This document shows positions 7,082 through 10,552 of a DNA stretch of 10,552 nt, one piece after another (position 1 is the stretch's first letter; every line of letters starts with the position of its first letter). A model generated the notes under the pieces. It searched no databases. It worked only from the letters and a program-made list of their open reading frames with translations, and had not been told where the DNA came from. The stretch comes from Chitinophaga pinensis (GTDB lineage Bacteria > Bacteroidota > Bacteroidia > UKL13-3): assembly GCA_945876985.1 (NCBI GenBank), contig CAMCQX010000031.1, positions 1-10,552 on the forward strand. Reading direction: 5' to 3'. Position numbers and translations under genes: made by a program.

Positions 7082-7106
7082 AGACGTTTAAATAAACGTC
7101 TTTTTG
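7082..7106 (+). repeat. AGACG/CGTCT hairpin with T-run
   Basis: AGACGTTTA (7082-7090) pairs with TAAACGTCT (7093-7101) and is followed by TTTT. The flank CAGATAATTTGTAG is shared with the 2762 copy. Its form is that of an intrinsic terminator, but no plus-strand gene lies upstream for it to terminate. Confidence 0.7.
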
Positions 7107-7114
7107 AATTCAAA

Positions 7115-7135
7115 GTGTGGATTGCAAATCCACAC
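7115..7135 (+). repeat. GTGTGGATT inverted repeat
   Basis: GTGTGGATT and AATCCACAC form a perfect 9-bp stem around GCA. The GTGGATT/AATCCAC sequence recalls the 3' arm of the GTGGTTGG hairpins. Confidence 0.7.
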
Positions 7136-7157
7136 TGGTTGGAAAATTCTAAAAAGT

Positions 7158-7192
7158 TTTCACTTAAAACTGTTTACTTAAAACTTAACACT
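7158..7192 (-). repeat. Heptamer array on the minus strand
   Basis: The plus strand reads TTTCACT TAAAACT GTTTACT TAAAACT TAACACT, five words of 7 bp. On the minus strand these are AGTnnnA words of the kind seen at 2305 and 6468, so this array is inverted relative to them. Confidence 0.7.
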
Positions 7193-7205
7193 ATTAAATT
7201 TGTCC

Positions 7206-7230
7206 GTGGTTGGTGTCCCCACCAATCCAC
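7206..7230 (+). repeat. GTGGTTGG hairpin, copy 2
   Basis: Identical to copy 1 over the hairpin and the TCC flank. It is followed by a further inverted pair TGGTTT (7236-7241) / AAACCA (7259-7264). Confidence 0.8.
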
Positions 7231-7268
7231 TCAATTGGTTTCACTCGCTCGCACTAACAAACCATTAT

Positions 7269-7320
7269 CTAACAATTAACAATGGAACTCAACCTTCCTA
7301 TTATGGAAGAGCAGGTGTTT
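7269..7320 (+). repeat. AACAATTAACAA/CCTTCC module
   Basis: CTAACAATTAACAATGGAAC is followed by CTTCC (7294-7298) / GGAAG (7305-7309) and GCAGGTGTTT. It is a slightly decayed form of the modules at 9675 and 9855. Confidence 0.75.
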
Positions 7321-7449
7321 TTTATTTTAAAAAGTTCCATTTCTAAAAACTCAAAGTTCTTATAATTATTTGCAATTGAAGACACTTGCAAGCACTTAAA
7401 ACTTTTTTTTTATTAATCACTATCATAACTAATTTTCAAAAATAAACTT

Positions 7450-7457
7450 TAAACTTG
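7450..7457 (+). promoter_or_regulatory. Possible -7 box for the pruA-type gene
   Basis: TAAACTTG matches TAnnTTTG with one mismatch, 68 bp before the ATG. It is the best candidate in the leader but weak, with no clear -33 TTG. Confidence 0.25.
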
Positions 7458-7475
7458 CACAAGTTTTTAATTTAT

Positions 7476-7495
7476 TATTATGTTCATTCATAATA
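7476..7495 (+). promoter_or_regulatory. Inverted repeat in the leader, possible operator
   Basis: TATTATG and CATAATA form perfect 7-bp half sites around TTCATT, 30 bp before the ATG. This position, downstream of the possible promoter, would suit a repressor site or an mRNA hairpin. No regulator gene is adjacent. Confidence 0.35.
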
Positions 7496-7525
7496 CAATT
7501 TTTTATCATCAATTTTCAAAAATAT

Positions 7526-9154
7526 ATGAACGGATTTTTTAAAGTTCCAACTCCAGTTAATGAACCAGTTTTAAATTATGCTCCTGGTAGCAAAGAACGC
7601 AAAGATTTAAAAGATGCTTTAGCCGAAGCACGTGATAAAACAATAGATATACCTATGTATATTGGTGGGAGTGAAGTTCGCAGTGGCAATACCAAGAACA
7701 TGCATCCACCCCACGATCACCAACATTTATTAGGACAGTTTCATGTAAGTGATGCAAGCCACGTAACTGCCGCTATCAATGCAGCATTAGCTGCCAAACC
7801 AAAGTGGGAAGCATTAACTTGGGAGCAACGCGCAGCCATATTTTTAAAAGCAGCAGATTTAATAGCCGGTCCTTACCGTGCTAAATTAAATGCTGCTACC
7901 ATGTTAGCACAAAGTAAAAATGCTTATCAAGCAGAAATAGATGCTGCCTGTGAATTCATAGATTTTTTACGTTTCAATGTAAATTTTATGAGTCAAATTT
8001 ACAATGAGCAACCACAATCGGGAAAAGGGATGTGGAATAGAATTGAATACCGTCCTTTAGAAGGATTTATTTATGCATTGACTCCTTTTAATTTTACTGC
8101 CATAGCTGGCAATTTGCCTACTAGCGCAGCCATGATGGGCAATGTGATAGTTTGGAAACCGGCAAACACACAAGTTTATTCGGCCAATGTATTAATGGAA
8201 GTTTTTAAATTAGCAGGCGTGCCCGATGGTGTCATTAATTTAATATATCCAAGTGGTCCGGTAGCAGCAGAAGTAGTATTTAACCATCCTGATTTTGCAG
8301 GCATACATTTTACGGGAAGCACAGGTGTTTTTCAAAGTATTTGGAATACCATTGGAACCAATATTCATAAATATAAAACATATCCAAGAATAGTAGGGGA
8401 AACTGGTGGTAAAGATTTTATAGTTGCTCATCATTCTGCTAATGTTAATGCGGTAGTAACAGCATTAGTTCGTGGTTCATTTGAATACCAAGGACAAAAA
8501 TGTTCAGCTGCGAGTCGTGCCTATATTCCTAGTAACATGTGGGCAGAGGTAAAAGAAAAAATGCTGAAAGAAATGGCTACATTCCAAGTTGGTCCGGTAG
8601 AAGATTTCAGGAATTTTGTAAATGCGGTGATTGACGAAAAATCATTTGATAAATTAGCAAAATACATAGATGAAGCCAAGGCAGATTCAACTTGCGAAAT
8701 CATTGCCGGAGGCACCTATGATAAAAGTAAAGGTTGGTTCATAGCGCCAACTGTAATAGTAACTACCAATCCCAAATACACAACCATGTGTGAAGAATTA
8801 TTTGGTCCGGTTTTAACACTTTATGTATATGATGCAGCTCAATTTGAAGAGACATTAGCATTGGTAGATTCAACCAGTATTTACGCATTAACAGGTGCGG
8901 TTCTAGCACAAGATAGGTATGCAATAGAATTAGCCACAGTGAAGTTAAGAAATGCAGCGGGTAATTTTTATATCAACGATAAACCAACTGGCGCAGTTGT
9001 TGGTCAGCAACCATTTGGTGGCGCACGCGCAAGTGGTACAAACGATAAAGCAGGAGCTATGATTAACTTAATGCGTTGGGTGAGTCAGCGAACCATTAAA
9101 GAAACTTTTGTATCGCCAGAAAGATATGAATATGACTTTATGAAGGAAGCTTAG
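7526..9154 (+). CDS. pruA: L-glutamate gamma-semialdehyde (P5C) dehydrogenase
   Basis: A complete 542-residue NAD(P)-dependent aldehyde dehydrogenase that oxidises glutamate semialdehyde (from 1-pyrroline-5-carboxylate) to glutamate, the second step of proline breakdown, in the cytoplasm. Catalytic features are visible: Asn189 in TPFNFTA, Lys211 in VWKPANT, the FTGST cofactor turn (262-266), Glu292 in GETGGKDF, nucleophile Cys326 in GQKCSAASR, and EELFGPVL (423-430). Its length and the N-terminal FKVPTPVNEPVLNYAPGS stretch match the single-domain P5C dehydrogenase of Bacteroidota rather than the bifunctional PutA of proteobacteria. ATG at 7526 is used because the N-terminus fits the family; no Shine-Dalgarno sequence is evident. 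The gene stands alone between repeat regions; no proline dehydrogenase is in the window. An AGACG hairpin lies 47 bp after the stop and could protect or end the mRNA. Confidence 0.93.
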   Translation: MNGFFKVPTPVNEPVLNYAPGSKERKDLKDALAEARDKTIDIPMYIGGSEVRSGNTKNMHPPHDHQHLLGQFHVSDASHVTAAINAALAAKPKWEALTWEQRAAIFLKAADLIAGPYRAKLNAATMLAQSKNAYQAEIDAACEFIDFLRFNVNFMSQIYNEQPQSGKGMWNRIEYRPLEGFIYALTPFNFTAIAGNLPTSAAMMGNVIVWKPANTQVYSANVLMEVFKLAGVPDGVINLIYPSGPVAAEVVFNHPDFAGIHFTGSTGVFQSIWNTIGTNIHKYKTYPRIVGETGGKDFIVAHHSANVNAVVTALVRGSFEYQGQKCSAASRAYIPSNMWAEVKEKMLKEMATFQVGPVEDFRNFVNAVIDEKSFDKLAKYIDEAKADSTCEIIAGGTYDKSKGWFIAPTVIVTTNPKYTTMCEELFGPVLTLYVYDAAQFEETLALVDSTSIYALTGAVLAQDRYAIELATVKLRNAAGNFYINDKPTGAVVGQQPFGGARASGTNDKAGAMINLMRWVSQRTIKETFVSPERYEYDFMKEA

Positions 9155-9160
9155 TAGTTG

Positions 9161-9188
9161 TCAGTTGATAGATGTCAGTTGATAGCCA
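9161..9188 (+). repeat. Heptamer words TCAGTTG/ATAGnnn
   Basis: TCAGTTG ATAGATG TCAGTTG ATAGCCA run in 7-bp phase, starting 7 bp after the pruA-type stop codon. They use different words but the same period as the other arrays. Confidence 0.65.
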
Positions 9189-9200
9189 TTTGAACTTTAG

Positions 9201-9220
9201 AGACGTTGCATGCAACGTCT
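9201..9220 (+). repeat. Perfect 20-bp AGACG palindrome
   Basis: AGACGTTGCATGCAACGTCT is a perfect palindrome 47 bp downstream of the pruA-type stop. It shares its core with 2762-2785. It may act as a transcript 3' end or stabiliser, but no U-run follows. Confidence 0.85.
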
Positions 9221-9311
9221 TGAATATAAAAAGTCCAATTGAAAACTTTCAGTTGATCTTTTTTTTGTGAATACGCTAATTTAGCTATTCTGCCATTGTT
9301 GGTATTCTGCC

Positions 9312-9345
9312 ATTGTTGGTGTTTTAGTGAAACGGCACCAACAAT
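9312..9345 (+). repeat. GTTGGTG hairpin, copy 5
   Basis: Full 34-bp copy with arms ATTGTTGGTG and CACCAACAAT. A left half copy (GCCATTGTTGGT, 9292-9303) directly precedes it, suggesting an incomplete tandem duplication. Confidence 0.85.
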
Positions 9346-9359
9346 GTTTACCTTTCTTT

Positions 9360-9466
9360 TTTCTTTTTCCTTAGATGAAAAAGAAACAAAAAATCAAGAC
9401 AATAAAAACCTACCCTCCCGCAAGGCCTGATGCACGGCCCGGTTTATTGTCGGTCCCACGCTCGCC
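9360..9466 (+). repeat. Two-hairpin element, copy C
   Basis: 107 bp, the same length as copy B. Hairpin TTTCTTTTTC / GAAAAAGAAA (9360-9369 and 9377-9386, loop CTTAGAT). Second stem GACAATAAA (9398-9406) / TTTATTGTC (9443-9451), with CC (9409-9410) able to pair with GG (9441-9442). An inner GGCC...GGCC pair caps it, and it ends in CCCACGCTCGCC. Confidence 0.8.
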
Positions 9467-9492
9467 AAAAGTAAGCATTTGTTTGTTGGTAC

Positions 9493-9517
9493 GTCATTGC
9501 GAGGTACGAAGCAATCT
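9493..9517 (+). repeat. GTCATTGCGAGG repeat, simple form
   Basis: GTCATTGCGAGGTACGAAGC then AATCT: ATTGC (9496-9500) pairs with GCAAT (9511-9515). It follows element C at the same distance, and with the same GCATTTGTTTGTTG linker, as in region A. Confidence 0.75.
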
Positions 9518-9535
9518 CACTGGCAATGTTGGTCC

Positions 9536-9560
9536 GTGGTTGGTGTCCCCGCCAATCCAC
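9536..9560 (+). repeat. GTGGTTGG hairpin, copy 3
   Basis: Same hairpin as at 6837 and 7206 with one change (GCCAAT for ACCAAT) in the 3' arm. Confidence 0.75.
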
Positions 9561-9570
9561 TTAAATTCTG

Positions 9571-9608
9571 CCAATGTTGTGTTTAAGCAAAGCGGTACCA
9601 ACAATATG
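9571..9608 (+). repeat. Decayed GTTGGTG hairpin
   Basis: CCAATGTTGTG...GCAAAGCGGTACCAACAAT keeps the right arm and loop of the 34-bp hairpin, but the left arm has lost its match. Confidence 0.6.
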
Positions 9609-9619
9609 TATGTGTTTAA

Positions 9620-9662
9620 CCGTCTGACACAGCCCACGCAAAAGCTTTCATGCGTCTGACGG
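9620..9662 (+). repeat. Nested CCGTC/ACGCA inverted repeat
   Basis: CCGTC (9620-9624) pairs with GACGG (9658-9662). Inside it ACGCA (9636-9640) pairs with TGCGT (9651-9655), around a loop that contains AAAGCTTT. CGTCTGAC also occurs directly at both ends. No second copy is seen in the window. Confidence 0.55.
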
Positions 9663-9674
9663 TAGTTAACAATC

Positions 9675-9720
9675 CAACAATTAACAACGGAACTCACCCT
9701 TCCTATTAAGGAAGGGCAGG
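9675..9720 (+). repeat. AACAATTAACAAC / CCCTTCC module
   Basis: CAACAATTAACAACGGAACTC-type flank, then CCCTTCCT (9697-9704) / AGGAAGGG (9709-9716), a perfect 8-bp stem with an ATTA loop, then GCAGG. A near-identical copy lies exactly 180 bp downstream. Confidence 0.85.
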
Positions 9721-9733
9721 GTGTTTTATTATT

Positions 9734-9753
9734 GGTTGGTGAAAACACCAACC
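9734..9753 (+). repeat. GGTTGGTG/CACCAACC hairpin
   Basis: GGTTGGTG-AAAA-CACCAACC is a perfect 8-bp stem with a tetraloop. A decayed copy (GGTTGGTG-AAAA-CACTAAAC) is at 2714-2733. It shares the GTTGGTG arm with the two other hairpin families. Confidence 0.8.
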
Positions 9754-9773
9754 ATAGGCAAATAAACGTGAAG

Positions 9774-9793
9774 AGACACACGGCCGTGTGTCT
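9774..9793 (+). repeat. Perfect AGACACACGG palindrome
   Basis: AGACACACGG (9774-9783) and CCGTGTGTCT (9784-9793) form a perfect palindrome followed by TT, a closer-to-consensus copy of 6620-6639. Confidence 0.8.
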
Positions 9794-9812
9794 TTAGCTG
9801 CATAATTTGTAG

Positions 9813-9833
9813 AGACGTCAATTTATTGCGTCT
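9813..9833 (+). repeat. AGACG...CGTCT hairpin, ATTG core
   Basis: AGACG (9813-9817) pairs with CGTCT (9829-9833); inside, CAAT (9819-9822) pairs with ATTG (9825-9828), with one bulged T. The ATAATTTGTAG flank matches the 2762 and 7082 copies. Confidence 0.65.
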
Positions 9834-9854
9834 TTATTATATGGAAACTATAGC

Positions 9855-9933
9855 CAACAATTAACAACGGAACTCACCCTTCCTAAAAAGGAAGGGCAGG
9901 TGTTATTTTAAAATCACAAGTGACGCACGCGTT
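9855..9933 (+). repeat. Second CCCTTCC module plus 30-bp linker
   Basis: CCCTTCCT (9877-9884) / AGGAAGGG (9889-9896) with an AAAA loop, then the 30-bp linker 9904-9933, which is identical to 6711-6740. The linker's CAAGTG and ACGCA can pair with TGCGT and CACTTG in the first tandem unit that follows. Confidence 0.8.
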
Positions 9934-10102
9934 GCGTAGCTTAACACTTGCGATAGCAGTGTGGTTGGTCAGGAGACACAACCACGGGCAGCTTGATGAT
10001 TTTTGCGTAGCTTAACACTTGCGATAGTAGTGTGGTTGGTCAGGAGACACAACCACGGGCAACTTTATGATTTTTGCTTAGCTTATCACTTGCGACAGTA
10101 CC
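9933..10102 (+). repeat. 71-bp tandem repeat, about 2.4 units
   Basis: Units start at 9933, 10004 and 10075 with TGCGTAGCTTAACACTTGCG or a variant; the third is cut short after about 28 bp. Units 1 and 2 differ at only a few positions. Each full unit holds GTGGTTG (9961-9967; 10032-10038) / CAACCAC (9979-9985; 10050-10056). Read on the minus strand this resembles the GTGGTTGG hairpin family. Confidence 0.85.
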
Positions 10103-10157
10103 AAGGTGAAATCAGTTTTAAATAAAAACAAAAGATAAATAATTATGTTCAAAAGAA

Positions 10158-10165
10158 TAGATTTG
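10158..10165 (+). promoter_or_regulatory. Candidate -7 box for the last gene
   Basis: TAGATTTG is an exact TAnnTTTG match 27 bp before the TTG start, predicting a leader of about 20 nt. No good -33 TTG is seen. Confidence 0.4.
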
Positions 10166-10192
10166 CTAAACATTAAATAACAAACAAATAAA

Positions 10193-10552
10193 TTGAACGC
10201 TACTGAAATAAAATCTCTTTTGTTTTTGCTCGATGATACTGACGCAGAAGTTGTAAATTTAGTAGAAAAAAAACTACTTTCTTATGGTGTCAATGCCTTG
10301 CCAATGATAGCTGGTGAATTGACTAATATAAAAGATGAAAATGTAAAAGACTTAACTGCTGATATAGTTAGCAAAATTAACTATCAACAGCTTTTGCTAG
10401 AGTTTAAAGAGTGGTACGATTTACCGGAAAAAGATTTGTTGCAAGGTGTTTATTTAATCACAAAATTTAAGTACCCAACACTTGAAAAAGCATTTTTAAA
10501 AGAGCGCATTGAAAAAATAAAATTGAATGCTTGGCTCGATATGAGGCATGAT
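10193..10552 (+). CDS. Probable transglutaminase-like (SirB1-type) protein, partial
   Basis: 120 codons open to the right edge. The frame has a TAA stop at 10178-10180 and no ATG before residue 38, yet the sequence from TTG at 10193 (NATEIKSLLFLLDDTDAEVV) is protein-like from its first residues, so TTG is taken as the start. The N-terminal part is helical and acidic/leucine-rich. Then come EWYDLPEKDLLQGVYLITKF (about 85-104) and LKERIEKIKLNAWLDMR (about 112 on, running to the edge). From memory this order, with an N-terminal helical region and then DLLQGxYLI before a W-L segment, resembles Bacteroidota proteins with a SirB1/transglutaminase-like core. The catalytic part would lie beyond the window, so the function cannot be confirmed here. 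It could instead be an unrelated helical-repeat protein. Confidence 0.65.
   Translation, partial: MNATEIKSLLFLLDDTDAEVVNLVEKKLLSYGVNALPMIAGELTNIKDENVKDLTADIVSKINYQQLLLEFKEWYDLPEKDLLQGVYLITKFKYPTLEKAFLKERIEKIKLNAWLDMRHD

Larger units (their letters stand above)
6257..7525. other. Gene-free repeat region B
   Basis: About 1.27 kb between the divergent OPX and pruA-type genes. It contains the leaders of both genes, heptamer arrays (6385-6442, 6468-6495, 7158-7192), AGAC-type hairpins (6620-6639, 7082-7101), AACAATTAACAAC modules (6669-6710, 7269-7320), three GTTGGTG hairpins, two GTGGTTGG hairpins, the two-hairpin element B and a GTGTGGATT hairpin. ORFs such as 6700-6942 plus and 6831-7034 minus merely translate the repeats. 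Confidence 0.75.
9155..10192. other. Gene-free repeat region C
   Basis: About 1.04 kb between the pruA-type stop and the last gene. Order: heptamer words, AGACG palindrome, GTTGGTG half and full copies, two-hairpin element C, GTCATTGCGAGG repeat, GTGGTTGG hairpin, decayed GTTGGTG copy, nested CCGTC palindrome, CCCTTCC module, GGTTGGTG hairpin, two AGAC-type hairpins, second CCCTTCC module with 30-bp linker, then the 71-bp tandem repeat. The ORFs 9375-9659 plus and 9494-9781 minus are repeat translations. Confidence 0.75.

Noticed and set aside
7082..7106. Hairpin with T-run considered as a functional terminator
   Set aside because: It has the right form, but no plus-strand gene lies upstream and it belongs to a dispersed hairpin family, so it is listed as a repeat.
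6257..7525. Repeat-rich region considered as an insertion sequence
   Set aside because: No transposase frame, no long terminal inverted repeats bounding the region and no target-site duplication could be found.
9933..10102. 71-bp tandem repeat considered as a CRISPR or a replication iteron array
   Set aside because: Whole units are repeated with no unique spacers, only about 2.4 units exist, and no replication gene or DnaA boxes are seen nearby.

Overview
The window looks like a chromosomal segment of a low-GC member of the Bacteroidota. The evidence is AT-rich codon use, an exosortase F pair, a 542-residue Bacteroidota-type P5C dehydrogenase, hardly any Shine-Dalgarno sequences, and TAnnTTTG boxes (the -7 motif of the Bacteroidota primary sigma factor) ahead of several genes. 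Family names come from recognising motifs by eye; no database search was possible.

Left part, all minus strand. A tight three-gene unit (2219 to the left edge) encodes an exosortase XrtF with its Cys/Arg/His triad, a small XrtF-associated membrane protein, and a large polytopic membrane protein cut by the window edge. The first two genes are 3 bp apart and the last two overlap by 4 bp. To its right, also minus strand, is a two-gene polysaccharide export unit (6256 to 2937): an outer-membrane export lipoprotein (OPX, Wza-like) and a chain-length regulator fused to a BY-type tyrosine kinase (Wzc-like) with a striking (Tyr-Gly)n tail. It ends in a strong bidirectional terminator. Together these genes suggest cell-surface polysaccharide export plus processing or anchoring of a surface protein or glycoconjugate. 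No XrtF substrate, flippase, polymerase or ordinary glycosyltransferase is visible.

Right part, plus strand. A complete pruA-type L-glutamate gamma-semialdehyde dehydrogenase (7526-9154) and, at the right edge, the N-terminal 120 codons of a probable transglutaminase-like (SirB1-type) protein that appears to start with TTG.

Non-coding parts. Three gene-free stretches (2220-2936, 6257-7525, 9155-10192; about 3 kb in all) are built from shared repeat modules, all in the same plus-strand polarity apart from one module family. The modules are: (i) 34-bp GTTGGTG/CACCAAC hairpins; (ii) AGAC...GTCT hairpins with exchanged cores; (iii) AACAATTAACAAC-CTTCC/GGAAG hairpins; (iv) a GTGGTTGG hairpin family that also occurs inverted inside a 71-bp tandem repeat; (v) GTCATTGCGAGG repeats; (vi) arrays of 7-bp words; (vii) a 107-125 bp two-hairpin element in three copies. 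Two copies of the last align without gaps over 107 bp and show three compensatory base-pair changes in the second stem. This structured repeat is the most interesting signal in the window. ORFs within these stretches are repeat artefacts.
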